Below, one piece after another: positions 29,480-39,258 of a DNA stretch of 64,000 bases. A program made the position numbers and the translations under genes. Location: assembly GCF_002742445.1 (NCBI RefSeq), contig NZ_NJNQ01000005.1, forward strand, positions 1-64,000, given 5' to 3'. Under the pieces are notes generated by a model, which was not told where the DNA came from, did not search any database, and was given only the letters and a program-made list of their open reading frames with translations. Positions within the stretch are counted from its first letter, which is position 1; each line of letters opens with the position of its first letter. This DNA is from Bifidobacterium sp. N4G05 (GTDB lineage: Bacteria; Actinomycetota; Actinomycetes; Actinomycetales; Bifidobacteriaceae).

Positions 29480-30181
29480 ATGGCATATATCGAAATGCAG
29501 CACAGTTACAAGCGTTACCAAATGGGTTCCACCACCATTACCGCGAACGACGATGTGAACTTCGGCATTGAGAAAGGCGAATTGGCCATTATTCTGGGCG
29601 CTTCGGGCGCAGGCAAGTCGACGGTGCTGAACATTCTAGGCGGCATGGACACAAATTCCGAGGGCAGAGTGGTCATCGACGGGCGTGACATTTCCAACTA
29701 CTCTCCGAAACAGTTGACGGCTTACCGCAGAACGGACATCGGCTTCGTGTTCCAGTTCTACAATCTCGTGGCGAATTTGACCGCGAAGGAAAACGTCGAA
29801 CTCGCTTCGCAGATTGTTTCCGACGCGCAGGATGCCGTCAAAGTGTTGGAAGATGTTGGTCTTGGCGATCGTGTCGACAATTTTCCCGCGCAGCTTTCCG
29901 GCGGCGAACAGCAGCGCGTGGCCATCGCCCGTGCCGTTGCGAAGAATCCGAAGATTCTGCTGTGCGACGAGCCGACTGGCGCGTTGGATTACAACACCGG
30001 CAAGCAGGTGCTGCAGATCCTGCAGGATATGAGCCGTAAGAAAGGCGCAACCGTGGTGATCGTGACCCATAATTCAGCAATCGCGCCAATCGCGGATCGT
30101 GTGATCCACATGCATGATGGCAAGGTCACCGCCGTCGACGTCAACGAGCATCCGATGGACATAGCGGAACTCGAGTGGTGA
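29480..30181 (+). CDS. ABC transporter ATPase, MacB/LolD type, without a partner permease
   Basis: This 233-residue ATPase has Walker [11 protein letters not shown]-loop FVFQFYNLV, signature [14 protein letters not shown], Walker [13 protein letters not shown] and switch VTHN. It falls in the MacB/LolD/FtsE group, whose genes are nearly always followed by a large FtsX-like permease gene. Here the next features are a 17-codon frame overlapping the stop (30181-30234) and then tRNA-Asn. The permease is therefore missing from this locus. GGAGG supports the ATG at 29480. Either it works with a permease encoded elsewhere or a deletion ending near the tRNA removed the partner. Confidence 0.88.
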   Translation: MAYIEMQHSYKRYQMGSTTITANDDVNFGIEKGELAIILGASGAGKSTVLNILGGMDTNSEGRVVIDGRDISNYSPKQLTAYRRTDIGFVFQFYNLVANLTAKENVELASQIVSDAQDAVKVLEDVGLGDRVDNFPAQLSGGEQQRVAIARAVAKNPKILLCDEPTGALDYNTGKQVLQILQDMSRKKGATVVIVTHNSAIAPIADRVIHMHDGKVTAVDVNEHPMDIAELEW

Positions 30182-30279
30182 TGTCGCGACACGCGGTGCG
30201 ACACTCGATTTGCGAAGACGTGCGAAGCGTGTAATATATGTGACTTGTGCACGGAAGCAATTCCGTACGGGAAGCACAT

Positions 30280-30352
<73 letters not shown>

Positions 30353-30411
30353 CGCAGTTTTAGGAGTTTTCCTGATTTTTTTCAGGAGAAGACTTAAAAC
30401 GGGAAAAATAT

Positions 30412-30484
<73 letters not shown>

Positions 30485-30491
30485 CCATATG

Positions 30492-30519
30492 AAAGCCCTT
30501 GGAAATCAAGGGCTTTTTT
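30492..30519 (+). terminator. terminator of the tRNA-Asn pair
   Basis: AAAGCCCTT and AAGGGCTTT pair around a short loop and run into T6. The same terminator sequence, with one base changed in the loop, follows the third tRNA-Asn at 62410. Confidence 0.9.
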
Positions 30520-30520
30520 G

Positions 30521-30898
30521 TTACTCCAACGAATCAAGCACGTCGTCAATTAGCGTGCGCTCGTGCGATCCATCGGCTTTGAGTCGAGGGAAGCGTCGCA
30601 AGGCATTGGCGGGACTCGCGCCGGCCGCACGCGCCACATTCGATTTCGATTCGCCATGGGCCAAAGCTGTTTCCGCAAGACGATCCACCAGCGAGTCCGA
30701 CACCTTGCGAATCTGCTCGGCAACCCACAACTGCGCCAGTTCGGGGGAGAGCGCGTAATCGTCCTGCAATTCGCTTGATGCCTCCTGCACGGCCGCCCAC
30801 AGCACCATAAAAGGCTTCTGATAGTAGGTGATCCGATCGTAGTCGGACTCGCTTTCCAGCTGCTGCAACGCTTTGCGCTGTGACGTGTTATCGCTCAT
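30521..30898 (-). CDS. conserved hypothetical protein
   Basis: This 125-residue, mostly helical, acidic protein has no signal peptide or membrane segment. The C-terminal part (ARAAGASPANALRRFPRLK) could be a DNA-binding helix-turn-helix of the kind that follows an ARMAGVS-type motif, but I would not assign a function from this. The ATG at 30898 has a weak GGAA ahead of it; an ATG three codons earlier is possible. It converges on the tRNA terminator. Directly upstream is one copy of a 63-base dispersed element. Confidence 0.6.
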   Translation of the reverse strand: MSDNTSQRKALQQLESESDYDRITYYQKPFMVLWAAVQEASSELQDDYALSPELAQLWVAEQIRKVSDSLVDRLAETALAHGESKSNVARAAGASPANALRRFPRLKADGSHERTLIDDVLDSLE

Positions 30899-30916
30899 GC
30901 GTTCCATCGTATGCCG

Positions 30917-30979
30917 CGACACGCCACGGAGCCTGTGGATAACCCATCCTCCGACCACAGGGCCGTTTCAGCTGGACAA
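30917..30979 (+). repeat. dispersed 63-base element, copy 1 (DnaA-box-like)
   Basis: Shares blocks CGACACGCC, TGTGGATAAC, CATCCTCCGACCACAGG, GCCGTTTC and CTGGACA in the same order and orientation with 55399-55461. It contains one DnaA-box-like TGTGGATAA and a 7-bp inverted repeat CCTGTGG/CCACAGG. It lies ~95 bases upstream of the peptidase gene at 31074. Confidence 0.75.
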
Positions 30980-31073
30980 TCAATCACCATACTGTCATGC
31001 TGGCAATTCACCGCAGCACAGCGTAACAAAGCAATAAAGCGACACAGCAACGTAGCAATGCGAAGGAGCCGTC

Positions 31074-31685
31074 ATGAACGAACATGAATATCGTCGACGA
31101 ATTCAACGGAACAGAATCGTCCAAGAGGAAAAGAAACGCATTCGCCAGCAGTTGCGCCAAATCATGGTCGTATGCGCGCTGGCGTGCGTCATGCTGCTCT
31201 TGTGCTGCCTATGGTCGGCTGAACCGACATATGCGAAAACGAATTCTGGTAGCGCGTCCGGATCCTGCGTAGCCCTGATGCGATGGCCGTTGAACGGCGT
31301 GCAGATAGTTGGCAAGTATGACGCGCCGAAACAACAGTGGCTTCCAGGACATCGGGGCCTTGACCTGCGCGCAGACCCTCAGGAAGCCATTATCGCGCCA
31401 GCGGACGGCGTGATCGCCTTCAGTGGCAGCGTGGGAGGCAAAGCCGTGGTCACCATACGGCATGGAGGCAGCCTTTCCGGACTGACCTCGACGTTCGAAC
31501 CAGCCAAGGCGGAACGCGATGTCGGCGCACATGTTGCGAAAGGGGAGCGTTTCGCGCATGTGGAGGGCGAATCTGACCATTGTAACGATCATTGCCTGCA
31601 TTGGGGAATCAAATCGGAAGGACGGCAATACACCGATCCGGAAAGCAAAACCCGGACGGTGCGAATCGGATTGAAAGTTCTATGA
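31074..31685 (+). CDS. M23-family (LytM) metallopeptidase-like exported protein
   Basis: This 203-residue protein has a charged cytoplasmic N-terminus (~28 residues), a membrane or signal segment (VVCALACVMLLLCCLW) and an extracytoplasmic peptidase domain. The zinc ligands read HRGLDLRA (HxxxD) and CLHWGIK (final HxH reduced to LHWG), with GTVVTIRHG-like core IRHGGSLSGLTSTF. In active M23 enzymes the final motif is HxH; here it is H-C-L-H, which fits. It would cut or bind peptidoglycan cross-bridges. AAGGAG precedes the ATG. Two extra cysteines flank the active site (DHCNDHC). Monocistronic. Confidence 0.85.
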   Translation: MNEHEYRRRIQRNRIVQEEKKRIRQQLRQIMVVCALACVMLLLCCLWSAEPTYAKTNSGSASGSCVALMRWPLNGVQIVGKYDAPKQQWLPGHRGLDLRADPQEAIIAPADGVIAFSGSVGGKAVVTIRHGGSLSGLTSTFEPAKAERDVGAHVAKGERFAHVEGESDHCNDHCLHWGIKSEGRQYTDPESKTRTVRIGLKVL

Positions 31686-31800
31686 AACAGGAGTCGACAG
31701 AACCATCGGTTTTGTCCATACGTCGTGGCCTCGCCGAAAAAAAGTGAAGCTCTCAGGCTATGATGCTGCATGTACGACGATTACGCAGGGGAGAAATGCC

Positions 31801-33615
31801 ATGTACAAGGAATACACGCGGCCTTTGGAACAGCAGATTGACACAGACAAAAATATTTTTTCGGTGCTTGAGGAACGAGCGAACCGTACTCCGAACGATT
31901 CCTTGGTCGAATACAAGAATGAGCATGGCGAGTGGACGTCGTTCAGTGCCATCGAGTTCCGAGACAAGGTCATCGCCATCGCCAAAGGCCTGATCGCCCA
32001 GGGCATCATGCCCGGCGACTCGGTGTCCATCATCGCCCACACTTGCTGGCAGTGGACTGCGCTCGACGTGGCGATCATGTCGATCGGCGCGCTCACCGTC
32101 CCCGTGTACGAGACGAATTCGCCCGCGCAAGTCAAAATGATCTTCAACGACGCCAACGTCAAAATGGCGTTCGCGGAAGATGACGCGCAGCGCGACAAGA
32201 TCGAATCCGTCAGGAGCGAATGCTCCGATCTTGGTGACGTCTATGTCATCAGACTTGGCGCGATCGACACAATGATCGAATACGGCCATGCCGTGTCCGA
32301 CGCCGAATTCCAAGAGCGCGAACATGCAGTCAAAGGCTCGGACCTCGCCACCATCGTGTACACCTCCGGCTCCACAGGAACGCCAAAAGGCATTGAGCTC
32401 ACCCATTCTAATTTCGTGTTCATCACCTATTCGGGCATCAACTCCATGCCCGATATCGCGATGAAGCCGAACCGTCGTCTGCTGCTGTTTCTTCCGCTGG
32501 CGCATGTGTTCGCCCGCTACATGCAGTTCTTCTGCTTCGCCGGCAATGTTTCGCTTGGCCTGTCCGGCAACCTGAAGACGATCCTGGCTGATTTCAAGGC
32601 GTTCAAGCCGACGTTCATCCTTGCCGTGCCGCGAATCTTCGAAAAGATCTACAATGCGGCGTCGCAGAAGGCCGGAGCCGGCCTCAAAGGACGTATTTTC
32701 GCAGGTGCCACGCAGGCGGCGCGCGACTGGTCGCATGCGCAGCAGTCAGGCGAAGGCATTCCGGTCGTCTTGAATCTCAAGCATGCGTTGTACAACAAGC
32801 TGGTGTACGCCTCGATCATGGACGTGTTCGGCGGTCATGTGGAATATGCGGTTTCTGGAGGCGCTCCGCTTGATTCATCCATCGCTCATTTCTTCAATGG
32901 CGTCGGATTGCCGCTGCTGGAAGGCTACGGCATGACCGAAACCTGCGCTCCGTCAAGCGTCAATCCGACTTCCGGATACAAGATTGGCACCATCGGACTG
33001 CCGCTGCAGGGCGTGACCATGGGTGTCGACGATGAAGGCGAATTGTGCATCAAGAGTCCGGCCGTATGCGCTGGCTACCATAACAATCCCGACGTCACCA
33101 AGCAGCAAATCGTCGACGGCTGGCTACATACCGGTGATCTTGGTTCCATCGACGATGAAGGCTTCGTCTCCATCGTCGGACGTAAGAAGGACCTCATCAT
33201 CACCGCCGGCGGCAAGAACGTCTCCCCATGCGAGATGGAAGCGTCGATCATGACGTCGCCCGTGGTGAGCCAATGCGTGATGATCGGCGACCGCAAGCCG
33301 TTCATCGCGGCCATCATTTCGTTGGATCTTGGCGAAACGAACGCATGGCTTGCGTCGAAGGGCGCGGAATGCGTAGTATCCCTCGAGGAGGCCTCCCGCA
33401 ATCCGATTGTGCACGCCGAAGTGGAACGTGCCGTCAACAAAGCCAACGAGCTCGCATCCCGCGCCGAATCGATCCGTAAGTTCGAAATCGTGCCGGACGA
33501 ATTCACCGAAGAAAACGGCTTGGTCACGCCAAGCATGAAGGCACGCCGTCAGGCGGTGGTCGACCATTACCGCACGCTGATCGACACAGTCATCTACGTT
33601 CCAAAGAACAAGTAA
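31801..33615 (+). CDS. long-chain acyl-CoA synthetase (AMP-forming)
   Basis: This 604-residue adenylate-forming enzyme activates a fatty acid to its CoA ester through acyl-AMP. Motifs in order: P-loop YTSGSTGTPKGIELTH near residue 190, A4 FLPLAHVFARYMQ, A5 GYGMTETCAP and A8 GWLHTGDLGSIDDEGF, then GRKKDLIITAGGKN with the hinge Lys/Asp. The catalytic lysine lies near the C-terminus (GLVTPSMKARR). GGGGAG precedes the ATG at 31801; the 19-residue extension is rejected. It resembles FadD15-type proteins, common in actinobacteria. Bifidobacteria lack beta-oxidation as far as I know, so a membrane-lipid role is more likely. Confidence 0.92.
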   Translation: MYKEYTRPLEQQIDTDKNIFSVLEERANRTPNDSLVEYKNEHGEWTSFSAIEFRDKVIAIAKGLIAQGIMPGDSVSIIAHTCWQWTALDVAIMSIGALTVPVYETNSPAQVKMIFNDANVKMAFAEDDAQRDKIESVRSECSDLGDVYVIRLGAIDTMIEYGHAVSDAEFQEREHAVKGSDLATIVYTSGSTGTPKGIELTHSNFVFITYSGINSMPDIAMKPNRRLLLFLPLAHVFARYMQFFCFAGNVSLGLSGNLKTILADFKAFKPTFILAVPRIFEKIYNAASQKAGAGLKGRIFAGATQAARDWSHAQQSGEGIPVVLNLKHALYNKLVYASIMDVFGGHVEYAVSGGAPLDSSIAHFFNGVGLPLLEGYGMTETCAPSSVNPTSGYKIGTIGLPLQGVTMGVDDEGELCIKSPAVCAGYHNNPDVTKQQIVDGWLHTGDLGSIDDEGFVSIVGRKKDLIITAGGKNVSPCEMEASIMTSPVVSQCVMIGDRKPFIAAIISLDLGETNAWLASKGAECVVSLEEASRNPIVHAEVERAVNKANELASRAESIRKFEIVPDEFTEENGLVTPSMKARRQAVVDHYRTLIDTVIYVPKNK

Positions 33616-33647
33616 GCGCCAATTATCGCAAAAAAAGCGTTGACTGC

Positions 33648-33703
33648 AATATAAAAAGCTGGTTTCCGTCGAATTGTTACGACGGAAACCAGCTTTTTAT
33701 ATT
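33648..33703. terminator. bidirectional terminator
   Basis: Twenty-four-base arms (33648-33671 and 33680-33703), beginning AATATAAAAAGCTGG, are perfectly complementary around an 8-base loop. A and T runs at the ends serve both the acyl-CoA synthetase gene and the converging lipoprotein gene. Confidence 0.95.
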
Positions 33704-33756
33704 TCTTGTTCGGATTTCGTATGTTTGATGATCCGGATTATCTCGTATCAGCTGGA

Positions 33757-35289
33757 TTACAGCCCTGCTTCGGCAAGCGAGATATATCCCGGTTCGATCA
33801 GCGTTTTCTTCAGATTGCTGGCGCTGACCGCTAGCGCCTCTTCTTGGATGGTCGGCACTTTCTTGTTTTCCATGGCGACGGATGAGATGAACGTCAGCTT
33901 CGCAAGCTTGCCCGACGTGTTAAGCTGCACGCAGGTCTGTGCGATGTCGGATGCCAAGATCTTGCGATTTTCCAAAGCGGTCATCCACTGTTTGCCGTTC
34001 ACGATATTCGGTATGGAGCTGACGTAGGCGCCGTAACCGGTGATGATCGGCCATTGCGAGTTCTGCTCGTCAAGGGAATCGCTGGTATCCTCCGTATCGG
34101 AATCGCCGTCATCGGATTCAGGCGCCTGCGCAGGATCGGGAACGGACTGTTTTTTCAAGTCTTTCTTGCCGGTGATATTGTCTACGATGCCGGAAATGGT
34201 GATGGATGGGTTGATGTCGGCCGCCGAACCGGTGTATCCAAGATCATTGAGTTCTTCGGAAACATAACCGGCCACATAATCATTGCAGGAGATGATACCG
34301 TCGATGCGGGTATGACGCGATGTGTCCTTGTCCATGCCAAGACGTTCGGCGAGCGTGGATTTGACCCGCTCGCTTTTCGCCGCATCGAACGCCACAGACA
34401 CCCAATCGGATTCCGTGCTCGACGAGGTCAGCGTGCCGGACGGGGAAACGGCCTTCCCGTCTTTGAAATACGGTCCAAGCACCGACCAAATACCTTTGAA
34501 CACGTCTTGCACGAAAGTCGCGTCCGCTGTGCTGCCGCTTTCATCGGCGGCATCGTAGGGGAGTAGCACTTCGATATGCTTCGGATTGTCGGAGCTGGTT
34601 TTGGCGAGTTCAAGCTTGCTGACCAGCTGCTTGGCCTGCAGTTGGCCGACTTGCTCGGCCGTGGTCATCGGTGCGTACACATCCGGAGTGAAACCCTGCA
34701 GCGTGTTTGACACTAACACGACTTTCATGCCCTCGTTTTGAGCGAGCTGCAATGCGGAAACCAAGCGTTCCGCGGATTGGGCATAGTCCTGGGCGTCTTC
34801 GTCGGAGGAGTTCCCATTCCATGTGATGGCGTGCGACGCGTAGTCTCCATACTGGCGGTCGGATTCGGTGGTGTCGGCCACCGGCGCCACTACCAGAGTG
34901 GTTTTGTCTGAGGAATCCGCATCGTCGCTGGTGCTGTTGACGTGGTTCACCACATAATCCTGCACGCTTTGGCTTTGCTTGTCGAGGCTCGACGCCGTTT
35001 TGACGGTGATGTTGGAGCCTTTGACATCGTTGTCTTTCAAAGATGAGACTATTTCCGGCACTAGTTTTTCCCATTTGCTCAAAGGCGTCTGCTGGGAGAT
35101 GGTGATGCCATCCGAAGGGGTGAAGATCACCACGTTGCCGGCATCGACGGTAGTGGTGGTGCCGGTGGAGCCCGCTTCATGCGATTGCGTTTCATTGTCG
35201 GATGAGCAGGCGCCCATGGCCGTGATGAGCGAGGTCGATGCCAACAGTGCGAACAGACGTTTCGTCACGGTCGTGCGGTGCAGTGTCAT
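33757..35289 (-). CDS. orphan sugar-binding-protein-like lipoprotein
   Basis: This 510-residue protein starts with a lipoprotein signal (MTLHRTTVTKRLFALLAS, lipobox AMGAC) and a Ser/Thr-rich linker. The rest resembles periplasmic-binding-protein type 1 folds of the XylF type. Its WSVLGPYFKDGK segment mirrors WDLLQPYFEKG of the binding protein at 3231-4412, and GIISCNDYVAGYVSEEL and ITGYGAYVSSIPNIVNGKQWMT match the second-lobe pattern. An acidic insert of ~25 Asp/Glu/Ser residues (around 392-416) is unusual. There is no transporter gene nearby, so it may feed another importer or act as a sensor. GAAGGAAA precedes the ATG. Confidence 0.8.
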   Translation of the reverse strand: MTLHRTTVTKRLFALLASTSLITAMGACSSDNETQSHEAGSTGTTTTVDAGNVVIFTPSDGITISQQTPLSKWEKLVPEIVSSLKDNDVKGSNITVKTASSLDKQSQSVQDYVVNHVNSTSDDADSSDKTTLVVAPVADTTESDRQYGDYASHAITWNGNSSDEDAQDYAQSAERLVSALQLAQNEGMKVVLVSNTLQGFTPDVYAPMTTAEQVGQLQAKQLVSKLELAKTSSDNPKHIEVLLPYDAADESGSTADATFVQDVFKGIWSVLGPYFKDGKAVSPSGTLTSSSTESDWVSVAFDAAKSERVKSTLAERLGMDKDTSRHTRIDGIISCNDYVAGYVSEELNDLGYTGSAADINPSITISGIVDNITGKKDLKKQSVPDPAQAPESDDGDSDTEDTSDSLDEQNSQWPIITGYGAYVSSIPNIVNGKQWMTALENRKILASDIAQTCVQLNTSGKLAKLTFISSVAMENKKVPTIQEEALAVSASNLKKTLIEPGYISLAEAGL

Positions 35290-35358
35290 GCCGTTTCCTT
35301 CATGAAAATCGAATGATAATTCCTATGCTGAGCTCCGATTGTAATATCTGGACGTCAA

Positions 35359-35401
35359 AAAGGGCTGGATATGCGTGTGAACCATACATATCCAGCCCTT
35401 T
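35359..35401 (-). terminator. terminator after icd
   Basis: Perfect 15-base arms (AAAGGGCTGGATATG / CATATCCAGCCCTTT) surround a 13-base loop. A-rich flanks give a T-run on the minus strand. It separates icd from the lipoprotein gene downstream. Confidence 0.9.
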
Positions 35402-35445
35402 GAGCCTGCTGCTGGACGTTCAGCCAAAGGTTATTCGGCTAAGAA

Positions 35446-36666
35446 TTATTCAGCTAGAGCCTTGGCGAGATTCTCGTCCAAAGCGTTCATGAAGCCTTCG
35501 GTGTCAAGCCAGGCCTGATCCGGACCGACGAGCATGGCGAGATCCTTGGTCATCTGGCCGCCTTCAACGGTGGACACGATGACTTTCTCCAATGTTTCGG
35601 CGAAATACTTGACTTCCGGAGTGTTATCCAAGTCGGCGCGGTGCTTGAGACCGCCGGTCCAAGCAAAAATCGATGCGATCGGATTGGTGGAGGTCTTCTC
35701 GCCCTTCTGCCAGCGGCGGTAGTGGCGGGTCACGGTGCCGTGTGCGGCCTCGGCTTCGACGGTCTGGCCGTCGGGGGTCATGAGCACGGAGGTCATGAGG
35801 CCGAGAGAGCCGAAGCCTTGCGCCACGGAATCGGACTGCACGTCGCCATCATAGTTCTTGCAGGCCCAAATGTAGCCGCCATGCCACTTGAGGGAGCTGG
35901 CCACCATGTCGTCGATCAGACGATGCTCATAGGTCAGGCCCGCTGCGGCGTACTTGTCTTTGTATTCGTTTTCGAACACTTCGGCGAACGTATCCTTGAA
36001 CTGGCCGTCGTAGGCCTTGAGAATCGTGTTTTTGGTGGAAAGATATACCGGATAGCCGCGCATCAGACCATAGTTAAAGCAGGCGCGGGCGAAACCACGG
36101 ATGGAATCGTTCACGTTGTACTGCACCTGGGCCACGCCGCCGTCGGCGCCATAGTTGTACACGACATGCTCGATCGGCTCGGAACCATCTTCCGGAGTGA
36201 AGGTGACGGTGAGCGTGCCTGCCCCCGGAACCTTGAAATCAGTGGCCTTATACTGGTCACCGAACGCATGTCGGGCTACCACGATCGGTTTGGTCCAGCC
36301 GGGAACCAGACGCGGAACGTTGCTCATCACGATCGGCTCGCGGAAAATGGTTCCGCCGAGAATATTGCGAATGGTGCCATTGGGGGACTTCCACATCTTC
36401 TTCAGGCCGAATTCCTTGACACGCGCCTCGTCCGGCGTGATGGTGGCGCACTTCACGCCGACATGCTCACGCTGGATGGCCTTCGCCGCGTCGACGGTCA
36501 CCTGATCGTCGGTAGCATCGCGGTTTTCGATGCCGAGATCGTAATATTCGAGATCCACGTCGAGGTACGGAAGGATCAAGCGATTCTTGATGTCTTTCCA
36601 GATGACGCGGGTCATTTCGTCGCCGTCGAGTTCGACGACCTTGCCTTCGACCTTGATTTTGGCCAT
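35446..36666 (-). CDS. icd: isocitrate dehydrogenase (NADP+)
   Basis: This 406-residue enzyme converts isocitrate to 2-oxoglutarate, supplying the glutamate precursor in an organism with an incomplete TCA cycle. It belongs to the eukaryote-like homodimeric type II group: [16 protein letters not shown] at the start, [19 protein letters not shown] (substrate serine region), the metal aspartates in [20 protein letters not shown] and [11 protein letters not shown] for NADP. AGGAGAAC precedes the ATG. It is monocistronic with its own terminator and divergent from the GuaB3 gene. Confidence 0.96.
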   Translation of the reverse strand: MAKIKVEGKVVELDGDEMTRVIWKDIKNRLILPYLDVDLEYYDLGIENRDATDDQVTVDAAKAIQREHVGVKCATITPDEARVKEFGLKKMWKSPNGTIRNILGGTIFREPIVMSNVPRLVPGWTKPIVVARHAFGDQYKATDFKVPGAGTLTVTFTPEDGSEPIEHVVYNYGADGGVAQVQYNVNDSIRGFARACFNYGLMRGYPVYLSTKNTILKAYDGQFKDTFAEVFENEYKDKYAAAGLTYEHRLIDDMVASSLKWHGGYIWACKNYDGDVQSDSVAQGFGSLGLMTSVLMTPDGQTVEAEAAHGTVTRHYRRWQKGEKTSTNPIASIFAWTGGLKHRADLDNTPEVKYFAETLEKVIVSTVEGGQMTKDLAMLVGPDQAWLDTEGFMNALDENLAKALAE

Positions 36667-36812
36667 GTGTTGTTCTCCTGTCGGGATTGAAGGTGATAAG
36701 TTCCTGTCTTATAACGAACGTGTTAACGATACCTGTTAATGTCCAAAAAACGGGGTGGCGGCGGGTGACACGCTCTTGCATACTGTCATTGCTGAGCATT
36801 AGCCTTGAAAGC

Positions 36813-37931
36813 ATGTCTCAGGAAATTGAAATCGGTTTGGGCAAGAAGGGTCGTCTGGCGTACTCTCTGGACGACGTTTCCATCGTTCCCTCCCGTCGTA
36901 CTCGCGATCCGCAGGATGTGTCCACTTCTTGGCAGGTTGACGCCTATGAATTCGATGTGCCGGTCATCGGCGCGCCGATGGATTCGGTGACCAGCCCGGC
37001 CACCGCCATCGCCATGGGCAAGATGGGCGCTCTTGGCGTGCTCGACCTCGAAGGTCTGTGGACCCGCTACGACGATCCGCAGCCGTTGCTTGACGAAATC
37101 GCCGAGCTGCCGGCTGAAAGCGCGACCGAACGTATTCAGCAGATCTACGCCGAGCCGATCAAGCCGGAGCTCATTGTCGAGCGTCTGCATGAGATTCGCG
37201 ATGCCGGCGTCACCGTTGCGGGCGCACTGTCCCCGCAACGCACGCAGGACTATTATTCGACCGTGCTCGAAGCGGGCGTCGACCTGTTCGTCATCCGTGG
37301 CACGGTTGTTTCCGCCGAGCATGTCTCCCAGGATCACGAGCCGTTGAACCTGAAGAAGTTCATCTACGATTTGGATGTGCCCGTCATCGTCGGTGGCGCC
37401 GCCAACTATACCGCGGCCCTGCATCTGATGCGTACCGGCGCGGCCGGCGTGCTTGTCGGCTTCGGTGGCGGCGCGGTATCCGCGAACCGCAACACCATCG
37501 GTGTCCACGCTCCGATGGCCACCGCCATCGCAGATGTGGCGGAAGCACGCCGTGACTACATGGACGAATCCGGCGGCCGTTACGTCCAAGTGATCGCCGA
37601 TGGCGGCATGGGCGACTCCGGCAGCTTCATCAAGGCGTTCGCGCTTGGTGCCGATGCCGTGATGCTTGGCTCCCCGCTGGCTCGTGCCGAGGAAGCTCCG
37701 GGCAAGGGCATGCATTGGGGTGCCGAGGCCCGTCACCAGACGCTTCCGCGCGGCTTCCGCACGAATGTCGGCACCGTCGGCACCCTGGAAGATATCATGT
37801 TCGGTCCCAGCCACAATGCGGACGGCACTACTAATTACATTGGTGCGCTCCGTCGTGCCATGGCAACCACCGGCTATGTCGATCTCAAGAGCTTCCAGCG
37901 TTGCCCGGTCACGGTCGCTCCGACCCGCTGA
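36813..37931 (+). CDS. guaB3: GuaB3-family IMP dehydrogenase-like protein
   Basis: This 372-residue TIM-barrel protein matches the actinobacterial GuaB3 family: no CBS domains, LDDVSIVPSRRTRDP at the start, VPVIGAPMDSVTSP, VIVGGAANYTAALHLMRTGAAGVLVGFG and the phosphate-binding IADGGMGDSGSFIKAFALGADAVMLGSPLA. At the loop where IMP dehydrogenase and GMP reductase carry the catalytic cysteine, the sequence reads GGGAVSANRNTIG with no cysteine. Only one cysteine occurs in the whole protein, near the C-terminus. Some GuaB3 proteins have been reported as GMP reductases; here the missing nucleophile makes the activity uncertain. Weak ribosome binding site. Confidence 0.88.
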   Translation: MSQEIEIGLGKKGRLAYSLDDVSIVPSRRTRDPQDVSTSWQVDAYEFDVPVIGAPMDSVTSPATAIAMGKMGALGVLDLEGLWTRYDDPQPLLDEIAELPAESATERIQQIYAEPIKPELIVERLHEIRDAGVTVAGALSPQRTQDYYSTVLEAGVDLFVIRGTVVSAEHVSQDHEPLNLKKFIYDLDVPVIVGGAANYTAALHLMRTGAAGVLVGFGGGAVSANRNTIGVHAPMATAIADVAEARRDYMDESGGRYVQVIADGGMGDSGSFIKAFALGADAVMLGSPLARAEEAPGKGMHWGAEARHQTLPRGFRTNVGTVGTLEDIMFGPSHNADGTTNYIGALRRAMATTGYVDLKSFQRCPVTVAPTR

Positions 37932-37967
37932 ACGAGCTTTGCGGTAAAGCCTGAATAACGGTTCATT

Positions 37968-38001
37968 GATCCTGCAGCGTCATGCTGCAGGATCTTTTTT
38001 T
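37968..38001 (+). terminator. terminator after guaB3
   Basis: GATCCTGCAGC and GCTGCAGGATC pair around GTCAT-type loop, followed by T7. Confidence 0.95.
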
Positions 38002-38080
38002 GTTATGTTTCCCCGGCTAAGAAAGTCAGGTTGGAATGATTAAGTTATACATCGCAAATGAAGTAGCGGAGGTGAGATGA

Positions 38081-38671
38081 ATGGCAGCGCGTAGAAGTGG
38101 CGATCCCCGACGCTTGGATCCGTTGTCCGGACGATTCACGGATTACATCGTGATAGACACGGAAACAACCGGATTGAGCGTGCGCAAAGGCGCCAGGCTC
38201 ATTGAAATCGGCGCGGTCAAAATTCACAACGATGAGCTGATCGACGAATTCGACCAGCTCATCAACCCGTTCGAACACGTCCCGTCAAGAATCACTGGTT
38301 TGACGGGAATCGACGATGGCATGCTGCTCGGCAAACCGGATGTGCGTGAAGTCATGGATGAGTTTGCACGCTGGTGTTCGGACACGGCCGTGGTCATGGC
38401 GCACAATGCGTCCTTCGACATGTCGTTCCTCGACAATGCTGTACAGCTCGCTTACGCGGAGCGGGACGCGCGTTTCGCGCATCATTTCGTCGACACGTTG
38501 GACCTCAGCCGCCGGCTGCATCCGGAAAAACGAAGCCACAAGGTTTCCACCCTCATCGTCGACTACCACATCGCCGACATGGAGGAGCACCGCGCATTGT
38601 CCGACGCAAGGCAGGAGTGGATGCTGTATCGCGCCATGCGTGACGAGGCCGAGCTGCTCGGCATGCTCTGA
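38081..38671 (+). CDS. DnaQ-like 3'-5' exonuclease
   Basis: This 196-residue DEDDh exonuclease has all five catalytic residues in place: DTETTG (ExoI, D and E), HNASFDMSFLD (ExoII) and HRALSDA (ExoIII, H and D). It resembles the epsilon proofreading subunit of DNA polymerase III and stand-alone exonucleases of that fold. The reading frame begins with a basic segment of ~18 residues. GCGGAGGTGAG precedes the start. It follows the GuaB3 terminator, so has its own promoter. Whether it joins the polymerase or acts in repair or RNA processing cannot be told. Confidence 0.88.
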   Translation: MAARRSGDPRRLDPLSGRFTDYIVIDTETTGLSVRKGARLIEIGAVKIHNDELIDEFDQLINPFEHVPSRITGLTGIDDGMLLGKPDVREVMDEFARWCSDTAVVMAHNASFDMSFLDNAVQLAYAERDARFAHHFVDTLDLSRRLHPEKRSHKVSTLIVDYHIADMEEHRALSDARQEWMLYRAMRDEAELLGML

Positions 38672-38687
38672 CAGTCCGACGTCCGAC

Positions 38688-39258
38688 CTAACGTCGTTCG
38701 AATACTTTGACTCGGTATTCGCCTGCGGAATAATGGTCGGTGTTGCGATACTCCGTCGTCTTCGGCTTTTTATCGTTGCTTGATCGTGTGAGATAGTAGA
38801 TGGTCTTGCTTGACAGGTCATCCAAGTCGCGAACCTGTGCCATGCTGCCATGGAGGGGAGCATAACCACCTCCGCTTGACGCGTCATCCTGCTTCAGGAA
38901 ATGATAATTGTCGCAATCGTGATAGTAGTAGTACGAATCAATGTAAGTGAATTCACCATCGGCAACAACAGCGGACGAACTGTCGCATTGTGTGAATTCG
39001 CTGGCCTGAGCGGCATGCGGCGTCAAAGCACGTTCATAGATGTAGTTTCCACGGAAAAGGAAGCTGACGGATCCGCCGATAAGCAATGCGAGGCACAGTA
39101 TCCACGACAGCCATTTACGCAAGGCATGCTGTATCGAACCATTTTCGGACGGATGTTGGGCGGTGGCTATCCTCACGCAAATCAACGCGAGCGACGCGTA
39201 CAAGAAAGGTATGAACGGAGTCGCATACCGCACGGTGAAAAAGCCCCAAGGCCAGCAG
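38688..39258 (-). pseudogene. C-terminal remnant of a membrane glycosyltransferase-like gene
   Basis: About 185 codons on the minus strand encode a membrane segment pair (FIPFLYASLALICVRIA and SWILCLALLIGGSVSFLF) and then a ~100-residue soluble tail, rich in Tyr (YIDSYYYYHD). The tail looks like the outward-facing end of a GT-C or PMT-type transferase (RYATPFIPFL is typical). There is no start codon with a ribosome binding site, and the upstream part runs into the reading frame of a different gene (the symporter remnant) in another frame at ~39258. It is a relic. The family assignment is tentative. Confidence 0.55.
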
